Shown: positions 40,987 to 51,415 of the stretch, in pieces
Position numbering within the stretch: the stretch's first letter is position 1
Layout of the letters: every line of letters starts with the position of its first letter
Origin: Vibrio sp. FE10
Lineage (GTDB): Bacteria > Pseudomonadota > Gammaproteobacteria > Enterobacterales > Vibrionaceae
Assembly (NCBI RefSeq): GCF_030297155.1
Contig: NZ_AP028067.1
Location: forward strand, 1,860,001-1,924,000
Length of the DNA: 64,000 nucleotides
Direction of reading: 5' to 3'
Notes under the pieces: model-generated
The model's database searches: none
The model's input: only the letters and a program-made list of their open reading frames with translations
What the model was told of the DNA's origin: nothing
Made by a program: the position numbers and the translations under genes

Positions 40987-41531
40987 AGGAAATCCTCACA
41001 GAACTGTTAGTTTAAAAGACTAAATACAATTAGTTTAATAGCAATAGTTTAGGATAAATCTGAGCATTTTATAGACGTTCTGGTCAATGTTCTTAGCTCT
41101 TATTCATATCAATATGCATCAATTACTGGATTTGTGAACTCGGACTGTCTCAATGCCTTTGATATAACGAAAGAAATTATACTCTGCTAGGTCGCCAACA
41201 GTTTGGAACTGGCATCACATCTGCACCTGATAAGATGCTGGTTAAGTGGAAAAGAAGAGGCGGATTGGTATCGTCTACACGTTACCTTATTTGGTTCTAA
41301 TAAGATGGTTAGTACTCGTTAGACATTAAGTAGGATGTCAGCATGGCATCGAATCACGTTCTGTTGGTCTTTTCACCATGCCTCGTTCGATGGTTTGATT
41401 GATGCTTGAGCGATTGATTTAAATTTGAGCTTAAATGCTAACAAGGATCATTTAAATGCGACTTTTAATAATAAAATGATGACAAATGACCTAATTTACA
41501 TAGTATTAGCCAAGTACGTATTAATCTACTC
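40987..41531. other. Gene-free 545-bp region
   Basis: No frame of coding character on either strand and no RNA family I recognise. It is less AT-rich in 41150-41400 than its flanks. No strong hairpin with a T-run was found. It could hold an unannotated small RNA or a decayed gene. Confidence 0.4.
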
Positions 41532-41555
41532 TTGAGCTTAAAACGGAGATTTATT

Positions 41556-41900
41556 GTGGTTGTAGAAACCGATGGCTACTTAGCTTTAATCGAGCACCTA
41601 TCATTCAACCTGGATGTATTCACCAAAGGTACTGGTGATACTGGCACTGAAAGTGTCGAAGATATTGTAACGGACATGATTTCAAGCAACATCATGGCTA
41701 TTTTCGAGCAAAACCCAGAATTGCATGCCAGCGTTCGTTTTCAATTGTTGAAAGAGGCCGATGCTGTTGTGGCTGATTTAGGTGAAGTTTTGGCTGGTGT
41801 TTGGTCTAAGAAAGCGACAAACGAGCAGATTGTTTTTCTTGATGAATACATCGCGTTAGTGAAAAACTTGTTTGACACTGCCGTTGCTAAATACGACTAA
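41556..41900 (+). CDS. DUF3802 family protein
   Basis: A 114-residue acidic, all-helical protein that I associate with DUF3802, a family of Vibrio and relatives without a known role. The start is GTG 41556 (VVETDGYLALIEHL) with CGGAG eight bases upstream; the open frame extends back to a TTG at 41532 inside that ribosome site. Segments SVEDIVTDMISSNIM and FLDEYIALVKNLF are amphipathic. No signal peptide or membrane span. Single gene. Confidence 0.72.
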   Translation: MVVETDGYLALIEHLSFNLDVFTKGTGDTGTESVEDIVTDMISSNIMAIFEQNPELHASVRFQLLKEADAVVADLGEVLAGVWSKKATNEQIVFLDEYIALVKNLFDTAVAKYD

Positions 41901-41954
41901 GATTAGTGGTTGCTGACGTTAAATCAATGCAATTAAAGTCAGACAAACTTCAAA

Positions 41955-42440
41955 CTATATACGTCTAAAGTGCCAGAATTTTGAAGCCCAATAGGGGTTA
42001 TCAAGCCTTGAGATAATCACGCCTTTAGACGTAGACGCATGTAGGAACTGTTTGTTTCCCAGATAAACACCTACATGTCGAACCTTTGGTGAGGTTTTGA
42101 AAAAAACCAGATCACCGCTTATCGCTTGTTCATACGCGATTTCTTTTCCTTGTTGACTCTGATCTTTTGTCGTCCTTGGCAGTGCTTGCTGGGTCGCATT
42201 TTGTACTGCAATTTGAACGAATGCAGAGCAATCAACACCTCTAAATGACGCGCCACCAAAATGATAAGGCACACCTTTCCACTGGTCATACACGCTCATA
42301 TAAGCATTAACAGTCAATTGTTCTGACTTTGATAAGGGTTTCTGTGCGGTTTGACTGAAGTGAGAGGGAGGTGGTGTCGAGCTACATGCAGCTAATGTTG
42401 CGAAAGTTATTGTAACTGCAAGCATTTTTCTGAATTTCAT
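41955..42440 (-). CDS. NlpC/P60 peptidoglycan hydrolase lipoprotein
   Basis: A 161-residue lipoprotein. The signal peptide ends in LAAC at about residues 16-19, followed by SSTPPPS. The NlpC/P60 papain-like domain (about 45-160) has the catalytic cysteine in GVDCSAFVQIA, the histidine in VRHVGVYLG and the third polar residue (H) in QFLHAST. It probably cuts the stem peptide between D-Glu and diaminopimelate, like Spr/MepS. Single gene, divergent from the chemoreceptor. Confidence 0.9.
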   Translation of the reverse strand: MKFRKMLAVTITFATLAACSSTPPPSHFSQTAQKPLSKSEQLTVNAYMSVYDQWKGVPYHFGGASFRGVDCSAFVQIAVQNATQQALPRTTKDQSQQGKEIAYEQAISGDLVFFKTSPKVRHVGVYLGNKQFLHASTSKGVIISRLDNPYWASKFWHFRRI

Positions 42441-42544
42441 ATGTAACTCTTCTGAAAAAAAAATGAAATAAAAACGTCATCAAGGACTTCTAGTATACGA
42501 ACTAACTTAAGGATATCTCTTTTCGTAGTCAAACTGGATTTCAC

Positions 42545-44599
42545 ATGCCCGACACAAATTTATCAATAAAACCCTCACGTTATACATTCTCGCTCATCCA
42601 AACCGTTAGTGCTGTCTTTATTTCCATTCTTTTACTTGTCAGTTTTTTATCAATGGTCAGCATAAGAGGCGTTGAACGAGTAGGCGGATATTTCGATACG
42701 CTATCGGAGCAGGCTTTACCGCTTGCACTTCACAACGCGGAATTAACTCAGAGCGTATTAGAGCAAGTCAAACTCCTCACTTACAGTACCCAATCAACCG
42801 ACTTAGATACGCTAAATGCAACACGAGGATCTATTGATCAACTTGCTTCCGAGAGTAACGCAACGCTAGAGGAACTCCTTTTTATCTCCCAATCTTTTCC
42901 TGATGCGATCTCTCTAGAACAACAACAGAACCTTATCGACGATATGGCGCAACTGCAAACCATGACCAACAAGGTTCTGTTAGCCCAGATTGAGATTCAA
43001 AATAAACAAAACCTGATCGACAGCAAAATGGGCGAGTTCCGTTACGGTGTCGGTTCTATCGGACCTGAAATGAACCGTATCAGTTCGTTTTTGGTGGAAG
43101 ATAATCCAGAAGCCAATGATGCAGCGAATCGTTTCACTTCAAGTGCTTCAGCAATGGCAAATACCTTCTTGATGTTGATGATGCAATCTGATATCGAGAA
43201 AGCAGAAGACGAATATCGCCAATTGAGAAATCGAATTGCGGGTCTTAATTTGGCTTACAGTGATTTTGCAGATTGGCACCCAGACATTGCTGAATTCGCA
43301 AGCCTAACCGCACCTTATGAAATGGTAAAAGAGGGCTTCACTGAAGAAGGTGTTATCAAGCAACTGCTATTGAAATTAGAGTTAGTTCAACAACAAGAGC
43401 AAAATCTCGCTGAAGTGATTTCTTTAGCGAACACCGTCATCAACACACTCAACCAATTATCTTCTACCGCTTCTCAGTTGATTGATGAGAGCGAGCTAGT
43501 CGTTAATCAGACCATTACCAATATTGACCGAGTGTTGTTTATCAGCGGCTTGGTGATCGCCGTAATCATCGTGATTTCATGGTTAGTGTTACGTCGCTGG
43601 GTCAACAAAGGCCTGAAAAATATTACGCAACAACTGAGCTTGCTTGCAGAGCATGATTTCTCAAAACAAAGTGCATTGGTTGGCCCATTAGAATTACAAG
43701 TGATTGCCTCGAAACTGAATACCGTTGTCGATTCAACAGCAGATTCCGTGCGCTTGGTGACTCGTAACTGTGAAACGCTTTACCAAACTGCAGAAGTAAG
43801 CCATGACGCAGCGGAACAAACTAATTCGAGCTTAAATGAGCAGAACGAATCGTTGCAGAACATGATTACAACGATTACTGAACTTGAAGCATCGATTGGT
43901 GAAATTGCACGCATTTCGAATGCATCCAATGACGACGCGCAACTTGCTGAAAACGAATCGGTAACTGGCAGCCAAGTTGTCGGGCTCAATCAACAACGCC
44001 TGCAAGCTTTAGAACACTCTTTAAGTACGAACGAAGAGTCGATGACCGACCTCGACGGACGCGTTAAACAGATCCGCGAAATGGTCGACGTGATCAGCGG
44101 TATTGCAGAAAACACCAACTTGCTAGCATTGAACGCCGCAATCGAAGCAGCGAGAGCCGGTGAACAAGGAAGAGGCTTTGCTGTGGTTGCCGATGAAGTC
44201 AGAAAATTAGCCAGCGGCACTTCTCAGCAAACCACTAATATTCGCAATATGATGAATGAACTAGTCGCTGCAGCAGGCCGTTCTCGCTCGGCGGTAACTG
44301 AATCTCGAAGCGAAATGGCCAATGCGATGCAAACCAGTGGTGATGTTAAGCAAGCTTTTGAAAAAATTGAAGTTGCAGTGAGTCAGATTAAAGGGCGAGT
44401 TGAGCAAATCATGGTGGCGACTGAGCAGCAGGCACGCGCCACGGTTGATGTTACGCATTCAATCACCCGTGTATCGGAGCAGGGTGAAGATACCAAGTTG
44501 CAGTTAGAATCTATGATTGAAAGCTCAGAACAAGTCGCCGAGATAGCAGGGCATCAACAAGCCATGCTTCACAAGTACCAGTTGCAAGCTGAAAAGTAG
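42545..44599 (+). CDS. Methyl-accepting chemotaxis protein
   Basis: A 684-residue receptor. TM1 is at about 13-38, then a large helical periplasmic domain (about 40-325), TM2 at about 328-349 and a HAMP-like stretch. The signalling hairpin tip [20 protein letters not shown] is at about residues 514-533, followed by [17 protein letters not shown]. The sensor part has no Cache signature and is probably a helical bundle (4HB-like, but longer). Ligand unknown. No CheR-tethering pentapeptide at the C-terminus (ends LQAEK). Confidence 0.9.
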   Translation: MPDTNLSIKPSRYTFSLIQTVSAVFISILLLVSFLSMVSIRGVERVGGYFDTLSEQALPLALHNAELTQSVLEQVKLLTYSTQSTDLDTLNATRGSIDQLASESNATLEELLFISQSFPDAISLEQQQNLIDDMAQLQTMTNKVLLAQIEIQNKQNLIDSKMGEFRYGVGSIGPEMNRISSFLVEDNPEANDAANRFTSSASAMANTFLMLMMQSDIEKAEDEYRQLRNRIAGLNLAYSDFADWHPDIAEFASLTAPYEMVKEGFTEEGVIKQLLLKLELVQQQEQNLAEVISLANTVINTLNQLSSTASQLIDESELVVNQTITNIDRVLFISGLVIAVIIVISWLVLRRWVNKGLKNITQQLSLLAEHDFSKQSALVGPLELQVIASKLNTVVDSTADSVRLVTRNCETLYQTAEVSHDAAEQTNSSLNEQNESLQNMITTITELEASIGEIARISNASNDDAQLAENESVTGSQVVGLNQQRLQALEHSLSTNEESMTDLDGRVKQIREMVDVISGIAENTNLLALNAAIEAARAGEQGRGFAVVADEVRKLASGTSQQTTNIRNMMNELVAAAGRSRSAVTESRSEMANAMQTSGDVKQAFEKIEVAVSQIKGRVEQIMVATEQQARATVDVTHSITRVSEQGEDTKLQLESMIESSEQVAEIAGHQQAMLHKYQLQAEK

Positions 44600-44660
44600 A
44601 AACGTTGGCTGCTGTTTCTTGATAAATATTGAATAACTACCAAGCGAAATAGGATTTACG

Positions 44661-44697
44661 AAAAAGGCAGAGTACGAGACTCTGCCTTTTATTTTTT
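44661..44697 (+). terminator. Terminator after the chemoreceptor gene
   Basis: AAAAAGGCAGAGT, loop ACGAG, ACTCTGCCTTTT then ATTTTTT. Perfect stem, usable on both strands (also for azlCD). Confidence 0.92.
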
Positions 44698-44726
44698 ACA
44701 TTATTTACCTGTCTATTTGAGCTTCT

Positions 44727-45062
44727 CTACATCGGCAACATTGGCATGATTTGTTGGAAAAAGATGAGCGAGGCAACACCACTGATCACAACCCAAATCA
44801 GATCAAAACGAAGGCTAACGAGCGTACAAACAATCGCAGCCAAAACCTTTGGGTTGTGAAGATCGAATTCCATTTCAGACCCCGCACCTAAAATCTCCAC
44901 AGCAATGATCGCAGGTAAAACCGTAACAGGAACGAAGCGCAGCGTCTTTTTAAAACGCTCCGACATCTCAAACTTGCCCGCCATACCAATCACAGAGAAA
45001 CGAATGATGAAGGTTGCTGCCGCCATCGCTAAAGTAATAAGAATAAAAGTCGTTGTATTCAT
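44727..45062 (-). CDS. azlD: AzlD-family small subunit of amino-acid exporter
   Basis: A 111-residue protein with four membrane helices, partner of AzlC in branched-chain amino acid export. The motif FIIRFSVIGM and the segment VPVTVLPAIIAVEIL are typical. The start is ATG 45062, two bases after the azlC TAA stop; the open frame extends 64 codons upstream only as a shadow of azlC. Translationally coupled to azlC. Confidence 0.88.
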   Translation of the reverse strand: MNTTTFILITLAMAAATFIIRFSVIGMAGKFEMSERFKKTLRFVPVTVLPAIIAVEILGAGSEMEFDLHNPKVLAAIVCTLVSLRFDLIWVVISGVASLIFFQQIMPMLPM

Positions 45063-45064
45063 GA

Positions 45065-45802
45065 TTATGCCACTCCGCTTTCTTCGATTAATAAACCAGT
45101 TTGTGTTGTTTCTTGTTCTGCTTTCTCTGTCGATAGATCCATACGATACCCCGCGTAAACGCCTACAACCGCTGCGATAACGAGACCAAGTGAGTAGGGT
45201 AGTTCTGCAAGTAGAACGCCAGTGAACGTCGCAACGATAGCCGCCACAATGCACTCGCGACTTTTCACTTGCGGAATCACAATAGCAATGAAGGCTGCAA
45301 CCATTGCGAAATCTAAACCATAGTTAGCAATTTCAGGGAACGAAGAACCAATCAGAGCACCTAAGAAATCTGCCATGACCCAGTTAACCCAAAATCCGCC
45401 CATCGCCGCCAAATAGAACCAATGACGCCCTTCTTTTTCTGCCTTCATTTCATTGATCGTTACTGCGTAAACCTCGTCCGTTAACCCGTAAGACATCAAC
45501 ATACGCATATGAATAGGATATTCCTTCATGTGTTCAGACATGGATGCGCTATAGAGCATGTGACGCAGGTTGATAATAAAAGTGGTAAACATGATAACGA
45601 CGATGCTCGCCGACGATTGAACCAAGCCTAGTGCGACCATTTGCGATGAACCCGCAAACACAGTGAATGACCATAAAGTACTTTGTGTAACGGTCATTCC
45701 AGCCGTGATACTGATTGCCCCGACAATGAATGAAAATGGAAATGCGCCTACGCACAACGGAAAGATGGCACGTAGCCCTGCCTGTATTTGTTGTTTATTC
45801 AT
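45065..45802 (-). CDS. azlC: AzlC-family large subunit of amino-acid exporter
   Basis: A 245-residue membrane protein with seven or eight helices. The N-terminal half carries FPFSFIVGAISI and STLWSFTVFAGSSQMVALGLV, the conserved AzlC motif, and LRHMLYSASMSEHM. With AzlD it exports branched-chain amino acids or related compounds. It is divergent from ridA across 303 bases. RidA relieves the damage that 2-aminoacrylate does to PLP enzymes, including those of branched-chain synthesis, so the pairing may be meaningful, but this is inference. Confidence 0.9.
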   Translation of the reverse strand: MNKQQIQAGLRAIFPLCVGAFPFSFIVGAISITAGMTVTQSTLWSFTVFAGSSQMVALGLVQSSASIVVIMFTTFIINLRHMLYSASMSEHMKEYPIHMRMLMSYGLTDEVYAVTINEMKAEKEGRHWFYLAAMGGFWVNWVMADFLGALIGSSFPEIANYGLDFAMVAAFIAIVIPQVKSRECIVAAIVATFTGVLLAELPYSLGLVIAAVVGVYAGYRMDLSTEKAEQETTQTGLLIEESGVA

Positions 45803-46105
45803 GACTGCTCACCCTAAATTAAAAATTCAAATTTATTTGCAAAATATGATGAGAATCGTATTGGTGATTAATTTATTTTTCAAACATAGATTAAAATTTA
45901 TTTGATTTAGATCGGTATTCTTGAGTCAAACAAAAACAGGGGTTGAATTAACTACTTCAAATTCAATTGGTTAGCTCTTGTTTCATTTTTGGTATCTTTG
46001 ATTGTTCTTTTTGAATTGATTTTATTGCAACTATTTTTGCATTTTATCGTTTTCAATGGTTAAACTGTAGTTGAAATATTTAGGCAACTAAGAACAGGAT
46101 TAAAC
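45803..46105. other. Divergent intergenic region azlC-ridA
   Basis: 303 AT-rich bases without a gene. It must hold the promoters of both directions. Repeated ATTTATTT/AATTTATTTG tracts at 45830-45905 and TTTTTGCATTTT at 46030-46045 are seen; no operator could be assigned. Confidence 0.5.
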
Positions 46106-46486
46106 ATGAAAGAAATCATTACAGCAGATAAAGCACCAGAAGCTATTGGACCTTACTCACACGGCAACGCGATGGGTAACCTAGTTTTTACATCAGGCCA
46201 ATTGCCTGTATGCAAAAAAAAGGGCGGCGTAGTGGAAGGCGGTGTTAGCGAACAATCCCGTCAGTCGTTGCTTAACCTTCAATATGTTTTACAAGCGGCA
46301 GGCAGTGACCTGGACGCAGTACTCAAAACAACATGCTACTTATCAGACATTAACGATTTTGCTGCGTTCAACGAGGTCTATAAAGAGTTCTTTGAAACGG
46401 ATTGTCCTGCTCGTAGCTGCTTTGCAGTGAAGGATCTTCCTCTCGGCGTGAAAATCGAAATTGAAGCAATTGCTGGTCGTAAGTAG
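46106..46486 (+). CDS. RidA-family enamine/imine deaminase
   Basis: A 126-residue YjgF/YER057c/UK114 protein. It has IGPYSHGN near the N-terminus, FTSGQLPV, and the signature CPARSCFAVKDLPLG with the catalytic arginine, ending KIEIEAIA. It hydrolyses reactive 2-aminoacrylate and related imines to keto acids and ammonia. It is 40 bases before a cysteine-desulfidase-like gene whose reaction releases 2-aminoacrylate, so the two probably act in one pathway and share a transcript. AACAGGA lies about eight bases before the ATG. Confidence 0.9.
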   Translation: MKEIITADKAPEAIGPYSHGNAMGNLVFTSGQLPVCKKKGGVVEGGVSEQSRQSLLNLQYVLQAAGSDLDAVLKTTCYLSDINDFAAFNEVYKEFFETDCPARSCFAVKDLPLGVKIEIEAIAGRK

Positions 46487-46526
46487 CTGGTCGTAAATAA
46501 TTGAAGAATAGTGTGAGGTCCTTACT

Positions 46527-47801
46527 ATGAAACAACAATGGCAACAGTATAAAGAGATTTTAAATACCGTCGTTAAACCCGCTCTTGGCTGCACAGAACC
46601 CATCTCCGCAGCTTACGCTTGTTCAGTCGCGGCCAAGATGCTTGTGGGTACACCGGATAAAGTTCGAGTGTATGTATCGGATAATTTATACAAAAACTCT
46701 ATGGGCGTGTTTGTTCCGGGAACAGGAAAAATCGGCTTACCCATTGCTGCAGCTGTTGGTGCAATTGGTGGGGACCCACACGCTGGTTTAGAAGTTCTAG
46801 CGAAGATCACCGCACAAGATGTCGATAAAGCTCAGGCACTCATTGATGCAGGACAGGTGAGCGCACATCGCAAAGACGTCGATGAATTCATCTATTGTTA
46901 TACTGAAGTTGAATCTGAAGGACAAATCGCGACGGTTGAAATCAGTGGTGGTCATACTCAGATCATCACCAAGACCTTAAATGGTACGGTTCTATTCAGT
47001 CAAGATTGCGACCAAACAGTATCTACAGGATCGATTTGTGAAGGGATAGATATTGATATTGGCAGTATCTATAACTATGCCACGAGCGCAGACTTCGAAG
47101 ATATTCAGTTTATTTTGGAAGCCTCTGAACTTAACGGCAAGCTATCGCAAGAAGGTCTTGACCACGCGTATGGGCTCGAGGTTGGTCGTACCATGGAACA
47201 AGGTATCCAACTGGGTTTAATGAGCGAAGATCTTGTGAACAGCATCGTTATGCAAACCGCAGCGGCATCTGACGCTCGTATGGGCGGTGCGACACTGCCA
47301 GCGATGAGTAACTTTGGTAGTGGCAATCAAGGTATTGCTGCAACAATACCGGTTGTTGTGATTGCCAAGCACTTTAAATCGTCTCAAGAGCAATTAGCAC
47401 GCGCACTGATCATGAGCCATCTTGGTGCCATTTACATCAAGTCGTACTATCCGCCGCTTTCTGCTTTTTGTGGTAACACAGTTACGAGTGCAGCTGCTGC
47501 GATGGCGATGGTGTATCTTGCTAAAGGTTCATTTGAGCAGGGTTGTTACTCAATTCAGAACGTACTAAGTGATTGTTCTGGAATGGTTTGTGATGGCGCG
47601 AAATCGACCTGTGCGATGAAGGTGAAAACCTCAACCAGTGCAGCGGTAAATGGCTTCTTAATGGCGATGCGCTGTAACGAAGCTCACAACCAAGGCATTG
47701 TTGCTGATGATGTCGAGACCAGTATCCGCAATATTGGAAAATTGGTTACCGCTGGTATGAGTGTTACAGACTCAACGATTATTGATATAATGTCAGCGTA
47801 A
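46527..47801 (+). CDS. L-cysteine desulfidase / UPF0597 (CyuA/YhaM-like) iron-sulfur enzyme
   Basis: A 424-residue protein of the UPF0597 family, related to the alpha subunit of iron-sulfur serine dehydratases. It has [13 protein letters not shown] at the start, a glycine-rich core [33 protein letters not shown], and the cysteine cluster [18 protein letters not shown] at about 350-367 that would bind a 4Fe-4S cluster. E. coli CyuA breaks L-cysteine into pyruvate, ammonia and sulfide. Preceded by ridA, followed by a terminator and a YheO-like regulator. Confidence 0.85.
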   Translation: MKQQWQQYKEILNTVVKPALGCTEPISAAYACSVAAKMLVGTPDKVRVYVSDNLYKNSMGVFVPGTGKIGLPIAAAVGAIGGDPHAGLEVLAKITAQDVDKAQALIDAGQVSAHRKDVDEFIYCYTEVESEGQIATVEISGGHTQIITKTLNGTVLFSQDCDQTVSTGSICEGIDIDIGSIYNYATSADFEDIQFILEASELNGKLSQEGLDHAYGLEVGRTMEQGIQLGLMSEDLVNSIVMQTAAASDARMGGATLPAMSNFGSGNQGIAATIPVVVIAKHFKSSQEQLARALIMSHLGAIYIKSYYPPLSAFCGNTVTSAAAAMAMVYLAKGSFEQGCYSIQNVLSDCSGMVCDGAKSTCAMKVKTSTSAAVNGFLMAMRCNEAHNQGIVADDVETSIRNIGKLVTAGMSVTDSTIIDIMSA

Positions 47802-47823
47802 TCAAACGTTTTAGAATAAAACA

Positions 47824-47853
47824 AACCGCTTGGTATTTTTACTTAGCGGTTTT
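47824..47853 (+). terminator. Terminator after the desulfidase gene
   Basis: AACCGCT (47824-47830) pairs with AGCGGTT (47845-47851), followed by TTTTTCG. Confidence 0.85.
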
Positions 47854-47876
47854 TTCGCCAGAAGAGGAAGGACTCA

Positions 47877-48524
47877 GTGTTTGAATTAGCTCAAAGTGAT
47901 TATGATATTTTGCACTCAATCGAAAACATCGTTGACGGGATTGCTGCAATGTATGGCGAGCATACGGAAGTGTTATTGCACAGTTTAGATGTTCGCAACC
48001 CTTCGATTATCAAAATCGCGAACAGTCATGTCACCGGTCGAGACGTAGGCGCACCGATTACCAACTTAGCGTTAATGAAGCTGACTCAAGGTAAAGACGT
48101 GTCGGGTGCTTATATGACAAAATGTCCCGATGGCAAAACCTTACGTTCTATGACGACGATAATTCGAAATCCTCAACAGAAAGCCATCGGTTTGTTATGT
48201 ATCAACACCAACCTCGATGCACCATTCCAAGAGGTGATGCATTCACTGGTTCCTTGTTTGCTTCCACATCTAGAAAGACCTCAAACAACGCCTGAAACCT
48301 TTGCCCGCAGTAATGAAGAGATGATGCACAGCTCAATTGAAACCGTGCGAGAGCAGGTGACGAGCGATCCTGAAATTGCACCATCGAAGAAGAGTCGTGA
48401 GATTGTGACACGATTGCATGAAATGGGTATTTTCGATTTGAAAGACAGTGCGCAAATAGCAGCAAAAGGTCTCGATATATCTATCCACACCATCTACCGC
48501 TACTTACGTGAGCTAAAAGCGTAA
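47877..48524 (+). CDS. YheO-like PAS/helix-turn-helix transcriptional regulator
   Basis: A 215-residue regulator. Residues 10-125 are the YheO-type PAS domain (ENIVDGIAAMYGEHTEVLLHS, then IGLLCINTNLD). Residues 165-215 form the C-terminal helix-turn-helix (KKSREIVTRLHEMGIFDLK, ISIHTIYRYLRELKA). GAGGAAGGA precedes GTG 47877. In several enterobacteria and vibrios such regulators stand beside amino-acid-degrading deaminase genes, so it may sense cysteine or a relative and control ridA and the desulfidase gene; that is inference from position. Confidence 0.85.
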   Translation: MFELAQSDYDILHSIENIVDGIAAMYGEHTEVLLHSLDVRNPSIIKIANSHVTGRDVGAPITNLALMKLTQGKDVSGAYMTKCPDGKTLRSMTTIIRNPQQKAIGLLCINTNLDAPFQEVMHSLVPCLLPHLERPQTTPETFARSNEEMMHSSIETVREQVTSDPEIAPSKKSREIVTRLHEMGIFDLKDSAQIAAKGLDISIHTIYRYLRELKA

Positions 48525-48545
48525 CGTTTGGTTCGCGTTTACTGT

Positions 48546-49349
48546 CTAGTTTTTAGTTTTCTGGTTGTATCTAAATGGCTGGGTGATCAGTTTATCCAGT
48601 CGCTGCTCTTTTCCATCGCGTATTTCGGGAACACCAATATTGACCTTGTCGTGACCAAGCTTAGGTTGAGCACGATAGGTTTTGAACCAAATGTCCCACA
48701 CCGATAAAAAGAAACCAAAGTTCGAATGGGTTTCTTTAACAATGACGGAATGGTGAACTCGGTGCATGTCGGGCGTCACAATCACTTTGCGTAACGGTTT
48801 ATCCAGCCACAAAGGCAATCGGCCGTTGCTGTGGTTGAACATCGCACTCACATTCAACACCACTTCGAAGATCACCACCGCTAATGCCGGAACGCCGAGT
48901 ACAAAAATCAACGCGACTTTAATCAACATCGATAAGATCATCTCAATCGGATGAAAGCGTGTCCCCGTTGTTACATCGATATCGAGGTCAGCGTGATGAA
49001 CTCGGTGTAGTTGCCAAAGCCAAGGAATTCGATGAAAGACCAAGTGCTGTGTATAGATTGCTAAATCCAGCAACACGACACACAAAAACACGGTGATTTC
49101 AAAAGGCAATGAGATGGTGTTAAACAGACCCCACTGATTTTGCTCGGCAATGATCGCAGCTTGGAAGGCCGCAACCGGTATTAATGTCGCCATTAAAACA
49201 CTATTAAGAGCCATCAAAGAGAAGTTATTCCCCCAACGAAACCATTTGCTTTGAGTCAGCGTTTTTCTAGGAGCTCGATATTCCCACAACGCACACATGA
49301 TGAAAGCGGTGATAAAACAAACAAGGCGTAGTAGTGCTGGGTCTTGCAT
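48546..49349 (-). CDS. Sterol desaturase / fatty acid hydroxylase superfamily protein
   Basis: A 267-residue di-iron membrane enzyme. The histidine motifs are HLVFHRIPWLWQLHRVHHAD (HxxxH and HxxHH), FNHSN, and DMHRVHHS near residue 199-206. Four to five membrane helices. Members hydroxylate or desaturate lipids; substrate unknown here. The start ATG 49349 (MQDPALLRL) has AAGGA six bases upstream; an in-frame start at 49373 would add eight residues. Convergent with the YheO-like gene. Confidence 0.85.
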   Translation of the reverse strand: MQDPALLRLVCFITAFIMCALWEYRAPRKTLTQSKWFRWGNNFSLMALNSVLMATLIPVAAFQAAIIAEQNQWGLFNTISLPFEITVFLCVVLLDLAIYTQHLVFHRIPWLWQLHRVHHADLDIDVTTGTRFHPIEMILSMLIKVALIFVLGVPALAVVIFEVVLNVSAMFNHSNGRLPLWLDKPLRKVIVTPDMHRVHHSVIVKETHSNFGFFLSVWDIWFKTYRAQPKLGHDKVNIGVPEIRDGKEQRLDKLITQPFRYNQKTKN

Positions 49350-49427
49350 AAGAATTCCTTCTATCATTATCAAGCCACTGTAAGTACAATCGTGCCACTT
49401 TTCTAGTTCTATCTGTCGTTATTGTCC

Positions 49428-50168
49428 ATGAGAATCCACGCTTTCCACCGTTTATACCAACACCGTTTATCCATTGCTACTAAGCCGTTTAATGCACGCG
49501 GTTGTAAAGTGGTTCGATGTGAGTATTGCAAAATCAAACAAGACAGCTGTATCTGTGAGCATCAACCAAACATAGATACGAACGTCGCCACCATGTTGAT
49601 CTTGTCAGATAACGAAATCTTGAAACCAAGTAATACAGGGCGACTCATTGTCGACACGGTTAAGGACAGCTACGCGTACCTTTGGCATCGTACTGAGCCA
49701 AATCAAGAGATGTTGGATGTCCTCAAAGATGACAAATACCAACCTGTGATCGTATTCCCTGAAGACTATACCGACGACAAAACACGTGTGGTTCAAGACC
49801 TGCCACAAATGCGTGACCCTAATAAAACGTTATTGCTGATTTTCATTGATGGCAGTTGGCGCGAAGCGCGACGTATCTTCCGTCGTTCAGAGTATCTGCA
49901 AGATTTACCTGTGTTATCGATTGAACCTGAGTCAGTTTCTCAATACATGATGCGTAAGTCAGACAACGAACAACACCTTTCTACTGCAGAAGTCGCGAGC
50001 TTAGTATTAAAGCAAGCGGGTGAAGAGCAGGGCGCTAAGACTTTACAGCTATGGTTTGAAGCATTTCGCGAAAGCTACATGCTAAGTAAGACGCGTTATA
50101 AGTCAGATCCAACCAAACCTAGCCTGAACGCTTTCATAGAACACAGTAAAAGTGAGACTTCACTCTAA
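49428..50168 (+). CDS. DTW-domain tRNA-uridine aminocarboxypropyltransferase
   Basis: A 246-residue DTW protein. The cysteine motif CEYCKIKQDSCICE (about 30-43) binds zinc, and the domain has LLIFIDGSWREARRI (the D-x-x-W element that gives the family its name) and PVLSIEPE. Family members transfer the aminocarboxypropyl group of SAM to uridine in tRNA (acp3U), usually position 47 in E. coli (TapT). The start is taken as ATG 49428; the TTG at 49422 is also in frame and no strong ribosome site decides. Confidence 0.85.
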   Translation: MRIHAFHRLYQHRLSIATKPFNARGCKVVRCEYCKIKQDSCICEHQPNIDTNVATMLILSDNEILKPSNTGRLIVDTVKDSYAYLWHRTEPNQEMLDVLKDDKYQPVIVFPEDYTDDKTRVVQDLPQMRDPNKTLLLIFIDGSWREARRIFRRSEYLQDLPVLSIEPESVSQYMMRKSDNEQHLSTAEVASLVLKQAGEEQGAKTLQLWFEAFRESYMLSKTRYKSDPTKPSLNAFIEHSKSETSL

Positions 50169-50331
50169 CCTTTAACCGCTTTGTGCTGACTTGTTGTTCA
50201 AACAGACTCGATCACGAGATAAGTTTGTTATCTATCACGGTTTGTAGGGGGAGTGTTATGGATAATGCTCCTTAGTTGTTTAATTTAAAAATTTTATTTG
50301 CCCGAATTTAGGGAAAAATTGGAGAGATTTC

Positions 50332-51240
50332 ATGTATTACGGCTTCGATGTTGGCGGCACAAAAATTGAGTTTGGTGCATTCAACGAGAAACTTGAGCGA
50401 GTAGCAACAGAGCGTGTTCCAACACCAACAGACGATTATCAATTACTGCTTGATACGATTGCTGGCTTGGTTAAAAAATACGATAGCGAATTCTCTTGCG
50501 AAGGCAAGATTGGCCTTGGTCTTCCTGGCATGGAGAACGCAGACGACGGCACAATGCTTGTTGTTAACGTACCAGCTTCAACAGGCAAGCCACTTCGTAA
50601 AGACTTAGAAGCGCTTATTGGTCGTAGTGTAAAAATCGAGAACGATGCGAACTGTTTTGCACTTTCAGAAGCATGGGATGATGAACTTAAAGATGAACCA
50701 TCAGTGGCTGGCCTAATTCTAGGTACTGGCTTCGGTGGCGGTTTAGTTTATGAAGGCAAAGTTTTCTCTGGTCGTAACCACGTTGCAGGCGAGCTCGGCC
50801 ATATGCGTCTTCCTATTGATGCATGGTTCCACCTTGGCGACAACGCACCACTATTAGGTTGTGGTTGTGGTAAGAAAGGTTGTTTAGACAGCTACTTATC
50901 AGGTCGCGGCTTCGAATTGATTTACGAGCACTACTTCGGTGAGAAGAAGAAAGCGATTGAAATCATCCAAGCATACAACGAAGGTGAAGCAAAAGCGGCT
51001 GAGCACGTAGATCGCTTTATGGAGCTATTGGCTATCTGTTTTGCGAACCTGTTTACGGGTCTTGACCCACATGTTGTTGCACTGGGTGGCGGTCTTTCAA
51101 ACTTCGAACTTATCTACGAAGAAATGCCAAAGCGCATACCTAAGTACCTATTGTCTGTAGCGAAGTGTCCTAAGATCATCAAAGCGAAACACGGTGATTC
51201 AGGCGGCGTTCGTGGTGCTGCATTCCTTAACATTAAGTAA
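50332..51240 (+). CDS. nagK: N-acetylglucosamine kinase (ROK family)
   Basis: A 302-residue sugar kinase. The phosphate loop is [12 protein letters not shown] at residues 5-16, the catalytic region [13 protein letters not shown] at about 103-115, and the ROK zinc motif [18 protein letters not shown] at about 180-197. ALGGGLSNF follows. It phosphorylates GlcNAc from chitin or wall turnover to GlcNAc-6-phosphate. GGAGAG lies seven bases before the ATG. Single gene with its own terminator. Confidence 0.93.
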   Translation: MYYGFDVGGTKIEFGAFNEKLERVATERVPTPTDDYQLLLDTIAGLVKKYDSEFSCEGKIGLGLPGMENADDGTMLVVNVPASTGKPLRKDLEALIGRSVKIENDANCFALSEAWDDELKDEPSVAGLILGTGFGGGLVYEGKVFSGRNHVAGELGHMRLPIDAWFHLGDNAPLLGCGCGKKGCLDSYLSGRGFELIYEHYFGEKKKAIEIIQAYNEGEAKAAEHVDRFMELLAICFANLFTGLDPHVVALGGGLSNFELIYEEMPKRIPKYLLSVAKCPKIIKAKHGDSGGVRGAAFLNIK

Positions 51241-51276
51241 TCGCAACTTAACGTTAAGCTAGTTAAAAAACATAAA

Positions 51277-51317
51277 TAAAAATGCCGCAATCTCGAAAGA
51301 GGTTGCGGCATTTTTTA
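51277..51317 (+). terminator. Terminator after nagK
   Basis: AAAATGCCGCAATCTC, loop GAAA, GAGGTTGCGGCATTTTTT. A long stem with one mismatch and a T6 tail. Confidence 0.93.
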
Positions 51318-51415
51318 CTGTTCGGTGTTTTCGTTTCTTTAGCTCTTAACTTCTTAGCTCTCAAGTGCAAACGAAAAGCTAGAAACTACAGATCGAGAAA
51401 AAGAAGCCAGAGGGC

